This document shows, piece by piece, positions 24,330 to 32,422 of a DNA stretch of 64,000 bases. The DNA is from Tenacibaculum sp. M341 (GTDB lineage Bacteria; Bacteroidota; Bacteroidia; Flavobacteriales; Flavobacteriaceae). The notes under the pieces are model-generated. The model was not told where the DNA came from, searched no databases, and worked only from the letters and a program-made list of their open reading frames with translations. The position numbers and the translations under genes were made by a program. Each line of letters starts with the position of its first letter. Within the stretch, counting starts at the first letter, position 1. Where the stretch lies: contig NZ_SJXJ01000023.1 in assembly GCF_004337695.1 (NCBI RefSeq), forward strand, positions 1-64,000, given 5' to 3'.

Positions 24330-24914
24330 ATGAATAGAGAGCAGGTTGATAAGGAGTTATTAGTAGCAAAAAGAAAGTCAGCAAAACCAATGTTGTGGAT
24401 TTCTTTAATTAGTATGACTATGTTTTTTGCTGGATTAACAAGTGCTTATGTAGTTAGTATGAAAAGAGAAGATTGGGTAAGTTTTGATTTACCTTCTGCT
24501 TTTTACACAAGTACAGTTGTAATAATATTAAGTAGTATATTGTTATTCGTATCGCAAAAGTTTTTAAAGAAAGATAATATAAAGATGTCATTTCTTTTAC
24601 TGTTAGGATCTTTCTTGTTAGGGCTTGTGTTTGTATGGTTACAGTATGCAGGGTTTAAAGATTTAGAAAGTTCAGGGCTTTATTTTACAGGTAAAGAAAG
24701 TACTGTTTCTACATCTTTTATAATAGGAATAACATTTATGCACGTTCTGCACATGTTAGCAGGAATCATAGTGTTAATAGTCGTTATTTATAATCATTTT
24801 AAAAAGAAGTATTCATCTGCCGATATGCTTGGGTTTGAACTAGGTGCGATCTTTTGGCATTTCGTAGATATACTATGGATTTATCTATTTTTCTTTTTCT
24901 ATTTTATTAGATGA
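24330..24914 (+). CDS. Heme-copper oxidase subunit III, short form
   Basis: A 194-aa protein with five hydrophobic helices (about 20-40, 52-71, 80-101, 127-148, 168-190). Subunit III features are FAGLTSAYVV, ITFMHVLHMLAG and GAIFWHFVDILWIYLFFFFYF, the last being the classic final helix. It lies 2 bp after ctaB and 57 bp before a longer subunit III gene. Paired short and long subunit III genes are usual in Flavobacteriaceae, where the two may serve different positions or different oxidases. The catalytic subunits I and II are not in this window. Confidence 0.9.
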   Translation: MNREQVDKELLVAKRKSAKPMLWISLISMTMFFAGLTSAYVVSMKREDWVSFDLPSAFYTSTVVIILSSILLFVSQKFLKKDNIKMSFLLLLGSFLLGLVFVWLQYAGFKDLESSGLYFTGKESTVSTSFIIGITFMHVLHMLAGIIVLIVVIYNHFKKKYSSADMLGFELGAIFWHFVDILWIYLFFFFYFIR

Positions 24915-24971
24915 TTAAAAATGCGTAATTTTGGCAAAATATTTAACAAAAATTAACTGATAAAGGTATTT

Positions 24972-25958
24972 ATGGAAGCAAATATCGCTGTAAATTCTGA
25001 TAATAAGGAGACCTGGGGCGGAGGTGGAGCAAAACCGTTTGGAGCTACGTATGGTAAAATGATGATGTGGTTTTTCATCTTATCTGATGCATTAACATTC
25101 TCTGGGTTCTTAGCTGCCTATGGGTTAACTCGTTTTAAATTCATAGATTCTTGGCCAATTGCCGATGAAGTTTTTACTCACGTTCCGTTTTTTCACGGAA
25201 ATTACCCAATGTATTATGTCGCGTTCATGACATTTATACTTATTGTATCTTCTGTTACAATGGTATTAGCGGTAGATGCTGGTCATAAAATGCAACAAAA
25301 AAAGGTAGCATTATATATGTTTGTTACTATTGTTTTTGGTTTGATTTTCGTTGGTTCTCAGGCTTGGGAATGGAAAACATTTATAAATGGTTCTTACGGA
25401 GCTGTTAAAACTTCTGACAATAAAATTTTACAATTTGTAAAAGAAGGAAGCACTCATCAAATCGCTTTAGCAGATTTTGTTACTGGAGATAGAGTTGATG
25501 GTAGAGAGCAGCACTCTAGAAAAAATGGATTATGGTTTGAGGGAGAAAAAACTATTTCTCAATATTCTGTAGCTCAAGTACAGGAAGCTTTTAAAAATGA
25601 TCCAACTTTAAGACTTAGAAGTGAAAAAATTAATTTAGATACAAAGCAAAAGATTGTTTTATCTAGAGAAGAAAGTTTAAAAGAGTTAGCAAAAGTAACT
25701 TTAGTTGTTGAAGGAGCTAACTTAGAAGTAAATGAATACGGTAATCCTATTTTTGCTGATTTCTTTTTCTTTATTACAGGATTCCACGGATTCCACGTAT
25801 TCTCTGGAATTGTATTAAATATCATCATTTTCTTTAATGTAGTTCTTGGTACTTACGAAAGAAGAGGACACTACGAAATGGTTGAAAAAGTAGGTTTATA
25901 CTGGCACTTTGTAGATTTAGTTTGGGTATTTGTATTTACATTCTTCTACTTAGTATAA
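24972..25958 (+). CDS. Cytochrome c oxidase subunit III, long form
   Basis: A 328-aa subunit III. Five hydrophobic helices are visible (about 29-50, 80-102, 111-131, 262-290, 307-328), with FHGFHVFSG and WHFVDLVWVFVFTFFY as signature segments. Between the third and fourth helices a soluble insertion of about 120 residues (roughly 140-260, VKTSDNKILQFV to NEYGNPI) makes it longer than the usual subunit III. The insertion is charged and presumably faces the periplasm. It is followed 19 bp later by the subunit IV gene. Confidence 0.9.
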   Translation: MEANIAVNSDNKETWGGGGAKPFGATYGKMMMWFFILSDALTFSGFLAAYGLTRFKFIDSWPIADEVFTHVPFFHGNYPMYYVAFMTFILIVSSVTMVLAVDAGHKMQQKKVALYMFVTIVFGLIFVGSQAWEWKTFINGSYGAVKTSDNKILQFVKEGSTHQIALADFVTGDRVDGREQHSRKNGLWFEGEKTISQYSVAQVQEAFKNDPTLRLRSEKINLDTKQKIVLSREESLKELAKVTLVVEGANLEVNEYGNPIFADFFFFITGFHGFHVFSGIVLNIIIFFNVVLGTYERRGHYEMVEKVGLYWHFVDLVWVFVFTFFYLV

Positions 25959-25977
25959 TTATTAAAAGAGATTAAAA

Positions 25978-26313
25978 ATGGGAGCACACGCAGACTCGAA
26001 TAAAAGAATTTGGATAGTATTAGGAATTTTATCTCTAATTACTGCAGTTGAAGTTGGTTTAGGTATTGTAAAACCAGCAGCATTACATTTACACGGACCA
26101 GGAACTAGTTGGTTAAACTGGATCTTCATTATTTTAACATTAGCAAAAGCATATTATATAGCATGGGCATTCATGCACTTAGAAGGAGAAAAAAAATGGT
26201 TCAGACGTTCTGTTGTTTGGACAGCTGTTTTCCTAATAAGTTATCTTCTTTTTATTGTATTAATTGAAGGAGGGTATTTATACGATACATTAGCACCATT
26301 AGTAAAATGGTAA
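25978..26313 (+). CDS. Cytochrome c oxidase subunit IV family protein
   Basis: A 111-aa protein with three hydrophobic helices (about 9-27, 42-63, 75-100) and the family feature AKAYYIAWAFMHLEGEKKWFR. It stabilises the heme-copper oxidase in the inner membrane. It is the last of the four genes from ctaB and is followed by a terminator at 26325-26351, after which the Cu-assembly genes begin. Confidence 0.88.
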   Translation: MGAHADSNKRIWIVLGILSLITAVEVGLGIVKPAALHLHGPGTSWLNWIFIILTLAKAYYIAWAFMHLEGEKKWFRRSVVWTAVFLISYLLFIVLIEGGYLYDTLAPLVKW

Positions 26314-26324
26314 TAAAATAAAAG

Positions 26325-26351
26325 AAAGGTGGTTTTAACCACCTTTTTTTT
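26325..26351 (+). terminator. Terminator after oxidase subunit IV
   Basis: AAAGGTGGTT (26325-26334) pairs with AACCACCTTT (26337-26346), followed by a T run. Read-through into the SCO-like genes is possible. Confidence 0.8.
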
Positions 26352-26371
26352 GCCTTTAACTTATTTTAAGT

Positions 26372-27049
26372 ATGAAAAAAAACAAAAAGTATATTGTACT
26401 ATCTATTTTGTTTGTAGTTCCTTTAATATTCTATATTTTTCTACAAATTGGGACTCATAATTTCGGTAAACTACCTATTGTTACCAAAGATGTAATAGAT
26501 GTTTCTAACATTAATAAAAAGTATTCTTTTAAAGACAAAATATCAGTAGTAGCCTTTTTAGGGAATGATGTTGATAACGCAAACGGAGAAATATTTAATT
26601 TAAATGAAAAAATCTATAAGAAGTTTTATGGTTACAGAGATTTTCAAATAATTGTGTTTGCTGAAGAAAGTCAGAAAGCTCAAATAGATAAATTAAAGAA
26701 TAAATTAGGACTTTATACAGATTTGATTAAGTGGAACTTTATTGTGGCCTCTAAAGCTGAAATAGAGGCTATATATGAAAGTTTTAAAACAATAAGTAGT
26801 CTAGATTTAAAAGGTCATTCTTCAAAAGCATATTTAATAGATAAAGAGGTGGCTTTAAGAAGAGGAAAGTCAACAATTAAAAGTTTAGAAAAAACAAAAT
26901 TATTTGGTTACAATATGAAGTCTGTAGCTGAATTAAAAAATGATATGATTGACGATATTAAAGTTGTTTTTGCTGAATACAACTTAGCGTTAAAGAAAAA
27001 TAATAGTGACGAAAGACGAAAAAACAGCATTTCTAATGAAAAAAAGTAA
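26372..27049 (+). CDS. SCO-like membrane-anchored protein lacking the metal-binding cysteines
   Basis: A 225-aa protein with one N-terminal membrane anchor (about 7-26) and a periplasmic domain. Its start, HNFGKLPIV, parallels HKFGKVPDF in the SCO protein encoded next door, and lengths are equal. But where SCO has the copper-binding CPTICP motif, this protein reads VVAFLGNDVDNANG with no cysteine at all, and no equivalent of the FYHSG histidine. It thus looks like a degenerated thioredoxin-fold paralogue, perhaps a structural partner or chaperone. Its 3' end overlaps the SCO gene by 11 bp. Confidence 0.65.
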   Translation: MKKNKKYIVLSILFVVPLIFYIFLQIGTHNFGKLPIVTKDVIDVSNINKKYSFKDKISVVAFLGNDVDNANGEIFNLNEKIYKKFYGYRDFQIIVFAEESQKAQIDKLKNKLGLYTDLIKWNFIVASKAEIEAIYESFKTISSLDLKGHSSKAYLIDKEVALRRGKSTIKSLEKTKLFGYNMKSVAELKNDMIDDIKVVFAEYNLALKKNNSDERRKNSISNEKK

Positions 27050-27683
27050 TTACTCCTATATAGGTATTTCCTTTATTATTTTATTATTCGGAATTTACTC
27101 TGTACCAAAAATTATAAAATATTTTCAAAAACCAAATTTGCATAAGTTTGGTAAGGTTCCGGATTTTGAATATATCAATCAAGATGGTAAAACTATTTCT
27201 AATAAAGACTATCAAGGAAAGGTATATGTGGTAGAATTTTTCTTTACTACCTGCCCAACTATCTGTCCTGTTATGAATAGAAAGATGGTAAAAATTCAAA
27301 ATGAATTCTTAGGAAACCCAAACTTTGGAATAGCTTCATTTTCTATAACACCGCATATAGATACACCTCAGGTCTTAAATGAGTATGCTAAAAATCATAA
27401 CATAAATCATAAGAATTGGAATTTACTAACTGGTAAAACAGCAGAAGAAGTATACGATTTTTCTAATACTGGATTTAAATTGCCTTCAGGAGAAGGAGAT
27501 ACAGGTCATGGAGGTTTTTATCATTCTGGAAGTTTTGCATTGGTTGATAAAGATGGATACATTCGATCTAGATATGATGAGCATGGCAATGCTATTTTTG
27601 TTTACAGAGCATTAGATGAGGAAGGGTTGCAAGATCAAATTCATGAATTAAAAGAGGATATAAAATTATTATTAAATGAGTAG
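27039..27683 (+). CDS. SCO family copper chaperone for cytochrome oxidase
   Basis: A 214-aa membrane-anchored thioredoxin-fold protein (anchor about 6-28) that delivers copper to the CuA site of subunit II. Copper ligands are C73 and C77 (TTCPTICP) and probably H163 (FYHSG); DKDGYIRSRYD is the usual late motif. I start at ATG 27039 because it begins the natural MKKSNYS signal anchor. An in-frame GTG at 27006 would add 11 charged residues. It overlaps its SCO-like neighbour by 11 bp and DUF420 by 8 bp, a tightly coupled operon. Confidence 0.9.
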   Translation, partial: KKSNYSYIGISFIILLFGIYSVPKIIKYFQKPNLHKFGKVPDFEYINQDGKTISNKDYQGKVYVVEFFFTTCPTICPVMNRKMVKIQNEFLGNPNFGIASFSITPHIDTPQVLNEYAKNHNINHKNWNLLTGKTAEEVYDFSNTGFKLPSGEGDTGHGGFYHSGSFALVDKDGYIRSRYDEHGNAIFVYRALDEEGLQDQIHELKEDIKLLLNE

Positions 27684-28209
27684 TTCTTTAGCACAAGAAA
27701 AAAAATATAAAAAGTTTATTACAATAGTTTCTATTATTATTCCTATTGCTGTTGCAGCTTTATTTGGAATTAAGTTATCAAATGTAGAACCGTTGTCTTT
27801 TTTACCTCCAATTTATGCAACTATTAATGGAATAACAGCAGTTTTACTTGTTTTTTCAGTTATTGCAATTAAAAGAGGTAATAGAAAGTTACACGAACAA
27901 TTAAATGTTACTGCAATAGTTTGTTCGGTATTATTTTTATTAATGTACATAGCATATCACATGACTTCTACTTCTACTAAATTTGGAGGCGAAGGATTGA
28001 TAAGTATCATCTATTATTTTATTCTGATTACTCATATTTTACTTTCAATAATTGTAATACCTTTTGTGTTGTTTACTTTTATGAGAGCTAAGTTAGGTCA
28101 GTTTGATAAGCATAGAAAAATAGCCAAAATAACATTTCCGTTATGGTTATATGTTGCAGTTACTGGGGTAATAGTGTATTTAATGATTTCACCTTATTAT
28201 GTTCATTAA
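27676..28209 (+). CDS. DUF420 membrane protein, oxidase assembly
   Basis: A 177-aa protein with about five hydrophobic helices and the DUF420 signature HEQLNVTAIVCS, AYHMTSTSTKFGG and ITHILLSIIVIPFVLF, with FDKHRKIAK before the last helix. In Firmicutes the related CtaM is needed for heme-copper oxidase activity. The position next to SCO and oxidase genes supports the same role here. It overlaps SCO by 8 bp, and the next small gene starts 1 bp after its stop. Confidence 0.85.
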   Translation: MSSSLAQEKKYKKFITIVSIIIPIAVAALFGIKLSNVEPLSFLPPIYATINGITAVLLVFSVIAIKRGNRKLHEQLNVTAIVCSVLFLLMYIAYHMTSTSTKFGGEGLISIIYYFILITHILLSIIVIPFVLFTFMRAKLGQFDKHRKIAKITFPLWLYVAVTGVIVYLMISPYYVH

Positions 28210-28210
28210 T

Positions 28211-28423
28211 ATGAAAAAATTAACACTTTTTATAAGCATACTTCTAGTTCCTTTTTTTACCAGCGCACAGTGCGCTATGTGTAAAGCGGTAGTTGAGGGT
28301 GGAAATGAAACAATGGCAGAAGGAGTTAACAATGGAATTACCTACTTAATGGTAATTCCATATATTTTAGTTGGAGGTCTTTTTTACTTGTTGTATTGGT
28401 ACAAAAAGAAACAAAGCATTTAG
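28211..28423 (+). CDS. Small membrane protein with an exported CxxC
   Basis: A 70-aa protein from ATG 28211. Signal peptide 1-18 (FFTSAQ), then CAMC (C20 and C23) on the periplasmic side, a short polar stretch, one hydrophobic helix (about 43-62) and a basic tail (WYKKKQSI). The CxxC pair in a copper-assembly operon suggests thiol or copper handling, but this is inference. A protein like this is common at this place in flavobacterial oxidase clusters. Last gene of the unit. Confidence 0.7.
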   Translation: MKKLTLFISILLVPFFTSAQCAMCKAVVEGGNETMAEGVNNGITYLMVIPYILVGGLFYLLYWYKKKQSI

Positions 28424-28528
28424 ATAAAATAAAATTATATAGTGTTAGTAATGTAACTTTTTTTAAATTTAGTCGTCATATAACAGCAAATCGAAATAAA
28501 TAACTGATCGAATTTGTACATAAGGTGT

Positions 28529-28553
28529 TCATTTTAAAACAGTTTTAAAATGA
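28529..28553. promoter_or_regulatory. Palindromic operator-like site upstream of the TolC gene
   Basis: TCATTTTAAAA (28529-28539) and TTTTAAAATGA (28543-28553) are perfect complements separated by CAG. The site lies 97 bp before the TolC start in a 227-bp gap and resembles the target of a dimeric repressor. Being AT-rich, it could be partly chance. Confidence 0.4.
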
Positions 28554-28650
28554 GGTTTGTTTTTAAATTGCTGTTAAGCAGTTTTTTACAATCTTTTTTT
28601 GTTTGGAACATCAATTGAAATAGACTAATTGAACTGAAAAAAATCATACA

Positions 28651-29982
28651 TTGAAAACTAAAATTATACTACTGGGGACGTTATTATTTACTTTACATAC
28701 GTTCTCTCAAAAAAAATGGACATTAAAAGAATGTGTAAATCATGCTTTGAAAAATAATATTAGTGTAAAAACTAATAAGTTAAATATTGAAATTGCAGAG
28801 AAAAATGTCAAATCTTCAAAAAGTACATTTTATCCATCACTAAGTGCTTCTACTGGAGGTAATTTAAACTTTGGTTCTACATTCGATCCAGTATCTAATG
28901 ACAGGGTTTCAACAACTACATTTGGTGGTTCTTTAGGAGTAGGAGCAAGTTACATGGTTTTCAATGGATACAGAAACTTAAATACTTATAAGCAAGCGAA
29001 AATAGGAGTAGAATCGAGTAAGCTTGATTTAGAGGTAATGGAAAATGATATTGCATTGCAAGTTGTGAATACCTATCTTAATGTATTATTTGCTAAAGAA
29101 AACTTAGAAGTAGCTAAAGTACAAGCAGAAATTAGTAAAAAGCAAATAGATAGAGCTACAGCACAATTTGAAGCAGGCGCCATTCCGAAAGGAGATTTAT
29201 TAAACATACAATCTACTGCTGCTAACGATGCACAAAATGTAGTAACTCAAGAAAATGGTTTAAACATTGCTCTTTTACAATTAGCACAATTATTACAGGT
29301 TTCTTATGATAACTTTGATGTTGCAACTATGGAAGTTGGTTCGCCTTCTGCAGCATTATTATACGATACTTCTAATGAAGTATATCAAAAAGCATTAACA
29401 AACAGACCTGAAATTGAAAGAGCTAAATTAAGTATTGAAAGAGCTGATTTTGACATAAAAATAGCTAAAGCAGATTATTTACCATCTTTATCAACTTCTT
29501 TTAATGTAGGTTCTAATTATGGTTTTAGTTTAGATTTACCAGATGGAGCTTCTAATCCAAAACTTTTTAATCAGTTAAATGATAACCTAGGGTATGGTTT
29601 AGGGTTTAATTTAAATATACCTATTTTTAATGGATTTAGAAATGATGCAAATGTTGAGAGATCTAAAATTAACAAGTTAGTTTCAGAAAATAATTTAGAA
29701 AGTGAAAAATTGCGTTTGCAACAAACAATAGAACAAGCATACCTAGATTCTAAAGCAGCTATAAAAACATTTGAAGCAGCTACTATTTCTTTAGAAGCAC
29801 AAAGAGAAGCATTTAAAAATGCTCAGGCTAGTTTTGATTATGGTGCTATGACTCAGTTTGATTATGATCAAGTTCGTAATAGATTGGTGAGTGCTGAATC
29901 TGCTTTAATTAGAGCTAAATACGATTATATATTTAAGACTAAAGTATTACAGTTTTTCTACGGAGAAAATATTTTAGATTAA
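28651..29982 (+). CDS. TolC family outer-membrane efflux protein
   Basis: A 443-aa trimeric outer-membrane channel subunit. The start is TTG 28651 (MKTKIILLG), the only start that gives the signal peptide (HTFSQ). Two TolC repeats are visible: WTLKECVNHALKNN (23-36), YTFVFNGY-like AYMVFNGYRN, AQFEAGAIPKGDLL, then a second half with IPIFNGFRND and FDYGAMTQFDYDQVRN. The family works with an inner-membrane pump and a periplasmic adaptor, but neither gene is next to it. It has its own terminator and a palindrome upstream. Confidence 0.9.
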   Translation: MKTKIILLGTLLFTLHTFSQKKWTLKECVNHALKNNISVKTNKLNIEIAEKNVKSSKSTFYPSLSASTGGNLNFGSTFDPVSNDRVSTTTFGGSLGVGASYMVFNGYRNLNTYKQAKIGVESSKLDLEVMENDIALQVVNTYLNVLFAKENLEVAKVQAEISKKQIDRATAQFEAGAIPKGDLLNIQSTAANDAQNVVTQENGLNIALLQLAQLLQVSYDNFDVATMEVGSPSAALLYDTSNEVYQKALTNRPEIERAKLSIERADFDIKIAKADYLPSLSTSFNVGSNYGFSLDLPDGASNPKLFNQLNDNLGYGLGFNLNIPIFNGFRNDANVERSKINKLVSENNLESEKLRLQQTIEQAYLDSKAAIKTFEAATISLEAQREAFKNAQASFDYGAMTQFDYDQVRNRLVSAESALIRAKYDYIFKTKVLQFFYGENILD

Positions 29983-30010
29983 TAACATATCATTTAAAAA
30001 TGAATTAAAA

Positions 30011-30040
30011 CCTTTGCTAGTCATAGCAAAGGTTTTTTTT
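30011..30040 (+). terminator. Terminator of the TolC gene
   Basis: CCTTTGCTA (30011-30019) and TAGCAAAGG (30024-30032) pair over a 4-nt loop, followed by eight T. Confidence 0.9.
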
Positions 30041-30047
30041 GTATAGT

Positions 30048-30055
30048 TATATTTG
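30048..30055 (+). promoter_or_regulatory. -7 element of tsaB
   Basis: TATATTTG, 17 bp before the ATG at 30072. It shows that the frame extending upstream to 30039 is not the true start. Confidence 0.65.
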
Positions 30056-30071
30056 CAACAAAATATTTACA

Positions 30072-30746
30072 ATGGCACTTATTCTTAATATTGAAACTTC
30101 AACAAAGAACTGTTCGGTTTGTTTGGCAAAAGATGGGAATGTACTATTATTAAAAGAACTTAATGATGGTAATTACTCACATGCTGAAAAGTTACATGTT
30201 TTAATTAAAGAAGTAATAGAAGAATCTGATTTTACTAAACAAGATATAAATGCTATAGCGGTAAGTAAAGGTCCTGGTTCTTATACTGGTTTAAGAATTG
30301 GTGTTTCTGCAGCAAAAGGTTTAAGTTTTTCTCTTAATATACCTCTAATAAGTGTTGAAACATTAACTTCACTTGCACATGCTACAACTATAGAGAACGG
30401 CTATATAATTCCAATGTTAGATGCAAGAAGAATGGAAGTGTATAGTGCTGTTTATGATCAAAATTATAACAAGGTAAGAGATATACAAGCACAAATTATT
30501 GACGAAACATCTTTTAGTGAGTATGATGATCATAAATTATACTTCTTAGGTGATGGGGCAGCGAAATGTAAAGAAGTGTTAGAAGTAAAAAATGTATCTT
30601 TTATTGAAGATCATTTTCCTTCAGCTAAAGAAATGGCACAATTAAGTTACGATAAATACAAAAAAAACGACATCGAAGATGTCGCTTATTTTGAACCTTT
30701 TTATTTAAAAGATTTTATAGTAACTACAGAAAAGAAGAAAAATTAA
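30072..30746 (+). CDS. tsaB: tRNA threonylcarbamoyladenosine biosynthesis protein TsaB
   Basis: A 224-aa ASKHA-fold protein that partners TsaD and TsaE in making t6A at position 37 of ANN-decoding tRNAs. Motifs: ILNIETSTKNCSVCLA (phosphate-1 loop, 4-19), VSKGPGSYTGLRIGVSAAKGL (named by its key GPGSYTGLR, about 68-76) and MLDARRMEVYSA. The start at ATG 30072 is set by the promoter element at 30048-30055. The stop overlaps the convergent mscS-like gene by 4 bp. Confidence 0.92.
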   Translation: MALILNIETSTKNCSVCLAKDGNVLLLKELNDGNYSHAEKLHVLIKEVIEESDFTKQDINAIAVSKGPGSYTGLRIGVSAAKGLSFSLNIPLISVETLTSLAHATTIENGYIIPMLDARRMEVYSAVYDQNYNKVRDIQAQIIDETSFSEYDDHKLYFLGDGAAKCKEVLEVKNVSFIEDHFPSAKEMAQLSYDKYKKNDIEDVAYFEPFYLKDFIVTTEKKKN

Positions 30747-31549
30747 CCTTCTTTCTGAATTTCTACTGAATGTGGATAAGGTATTTCAATACCAGCTTCG
30801 TCTAACGCTATTTTCATATTTTCCATAATATAAAAATATGCATCCCAATAGTCAGCTGATTTTACCCAAGTTCTAGTAATAAAGTTAACAGAACTATCAG
30901 CTAATTCACCAACCATTACAGCAGGTGCAGGATCGTTGATTGTATATGGAGTGTTATTAATTACTTTAGATAAAACTTCTTTTGTTTGTTTGATATCAGC
31001 ATCATAAGAAACGCCAAAAGTGATATCAACACGTCTTTTTTCCTCAGAAGAATAATTAATAATGTTTCCATTAGATAAAGCTCCATTTGGAAGAATAACT
31101 TCTTTATTATCTACAGTATTAATTTTTGTAGTAAATATTTGAATATCTTTTACAACACCTTGCTCACCTTGAGCTTCTATGTAATCACCTACTTTAAACG
31201 GTCTAAAAACCATAATTAAAGCTCCTCCAGCAAAATTAGATAGTGAACCTTGTAAGGCCATTCCAATAGCTAAACCAGCTGCTGCTATGATTGCTGCAAA
31301 AGAAGTTGTTTCAACACCTAATTGACCAGCTACTGTAACAAATAAAAATATTTTTAGAGCCCAACCTATCAAACTAGATAAAAAACCTCTTAAAGACACG
31401 TCTAAATCGCGTTTCTCCATAATTTTTTTGGCTGTTCTAGTCAGTATTCCTATAATCCATAATCCAATGATTAAAATGACTAAAGCTGATACTACTTTAG
31501 GTGCATACTCAAAAAGAAGGTTTTTAATTTTAATAATGTTTTGTTCCAT
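30743..31549 (-). CDS. Small-conductance mechanosensitive channel (MscS family)
   Basis: A 268-aa inner-membrane channel that opens on hypo-osmotic shock. Three hydrophobic helices lie at about 17-36, 55-75 and 82-112; the last, pore-lining one is rich in Ala/Gly (AAIIAAAGLAIGMALQGSLSNFAGG key residues). The beta domain begins FRPFKVGDYIEAQGEQGVVKDI and carries the family motif LPNGALSNGNIINYS. Length is typical of the E. coli MscS class. The gene shares a 4-bp convergent overlap with tsaB. Confidence 0.92.
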   Translation of the reverse strand: MEQNIIKIKNLLFEYAPKVVSALVILIIGLWIIGILTRTAKKIMEKRDLDVSLRGFLSSLIGWALKIFLFVTVAGQLGVETTSFAAIIAAAGLAIGMALQGSLSNFAGGALIMVFRPFKVGDYIEAQGEQGVVKDIQIFTTKINTVDNKEVILPNGALSNGNIINYSSEEKRRVDITFGVSYDADIKQTKEVLSKVINNTPYTINDPAPAVMVGELADSSVNFITRTWVKSADYWDAYFYIMENMKIALDEAGIEIPYPHSVEIQKEG

Positions 31550-31572
31550 TGCTTTAAATTCTGTTTTTAATT

Positions 31573-31595
31573 AAAAAAGCGGTTTTACAACCGCT
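31573..31595 (-). terminator. Terminator of the dodecin gene
   Basis: AGCGGTT (31578-31584) pairs with AACCGCT (31589-31595) around a 4-nt loop, with TTTTTTAA following on the minus strand. Confidence 0.75.
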
Positions 31596-31626
31596 GAGTT
31601 TTTGTAATGATATTTTGTCTATTTGA

Positions 31627-31827
31627 TTATTTAACTTCAAAAGTTACTTTTAGGTTTACTCTAAATTCAGTCACTTCATCATCATTTACAACAACGCTCT
31701 GAGATTGTACAAATGCTGATTTGATGTTTTTTACCGATTTAGAAGCCTGCTTGATAGCTTTCTTAGTTGCGTCTTCCCAGCTTTTATCTGAGTTAGACAA
31801 AATTTCTATTACTTTCATTACTGCCAT
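31627..31827 (-). CDS. Dodecin family flavin-binding protein
   Basis: A 66-aa protein (start ATG 31827, MAVMKVIEIL). The dodecin pattern is clear: VIEILSNSDKSWEDATKKAI, then KSVKNIKSAFVQSQSV and a final strand EFRVNLKVTFEVK. Dodecins assemble into hollow dodecamers that store or buffer riboflavin or FMN in the cytoplasm. Monocistronic, with its own terminator. Confidence 0.92.
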   Translation of the reverse strand: MAVMKVIEILSNSDKSWEDATKKAIKQASKSVKNIKSAFVQSQSVVVNDDEVTEFRVNLKVTFEVK

Positions 31828-31951
31828 AATAAACAATTTTATTGGTTAATATTAAGTTGAAGTAAAGATAATCATTTTCAAAAAAATCAGGAAAAACACC
31901 CAATGTTAACTCAATGTTAAGTAAATGTTTTTTTATTGTGAAATAATTGTG

Positions 31952-31959
31952 TATATTTG
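31952..31959 (+). promoter_or_regulatory. -7 element of the MORN-repeat gene
   Basis: TATATTTG on the plus strand. It rules out the in-frame TTG at 31947 as a start, since that codon lies upstream of the likely transcript start. Confidence 0.6.
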
Positions 31960-31991
31960 TAACTATAATGTTAATGAATAAAATGATGAAT

Positions 31992-32339
31992 ATGAAGAAA
32001 ATATTAATTATGGCTTGTGTATTATCATTAGGGATGTCTCAAGCGCAGGAAGTTAAACCTCTTTACGAAAGAGATGGTGATATAATTAAAGTTACGCACT
32101 TTCATGATAACGGTACTATAAAAGAACAAGGAACATATAAGGATAAATTATTAGATGGAACTTGGACTCGTTATGATGAAAATGGAAGTAAAACAGTTGT
32201 AGCCCAGTACAAACAAGGTAAAAAGGTAGGAAAGTGGTTAATGTGGACTGAAGGTGGAGTTAAAGAAGTTAATTATAGTAATAATTCAGTAGCTAGTGTA
32301 GAAACTAGAAAAGACGATACTAAATTAGCTATCAAATAA
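31992..32339 (+). CDS. Exported MORN-repeat (YwqK-like) protein
   Basis: About 115 aa from ATG 31992 (MKKILIMACVLSLG, signal peptide ending SQAQ). ATGs at 31968, 31974, 31983 and 31986 are alternatives. The mature part has two to three MORN-type repeats: HFHDNGTIKEQGTYKDKLLDG, TWTRYDENGSKTVVAQYKQGKKVG and KWLMWTEGGVKEVNY, cited by their GTYKDKLLDG and GKWL cores. Such proteins are often annotated as YwqK-family antitoxins, but no toxin is adjacent and the protein is exported, so that name is doubtful. Function unknown. Confidence 0.75.
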   Translation: MKKILIMACVLSLGMSQAQEVKPLYERDGDIIKVTHFHDNGTIKEQGTYKDKLLDGTWTRYDENGSKTVVAQYKQGKKVGKWLMWTEGGVKEVNYSNNSVASVETRKDDTKLAIK

Positions 32340-32369
32340 AATAATCCTTTGAAATAACCTCTTTTAAAT

Positions 32370-32406
32370 AAAAAAGCTCGAGTAATAAAACACCCGAGCT
32401 TTTTTG
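32370..32406. terminator. Bidirectional terminator
   Basis: AAAAAGCTCG (32371-32380) pairs with CGAGCTTTTT (32395-32404) and lies between two convergent genes. Confidence 0.85.
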
Positions 32407-32422
32407 TAACATATAGAAAAGA

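Noticed and set aside
31992-32339. YwqK-type antitoxin of a toxin-antitoxin pair
   Set aside because: The protein has a signal peptide and no adjacent toxin; MORN repeats alone do not justify an antitoxin role.
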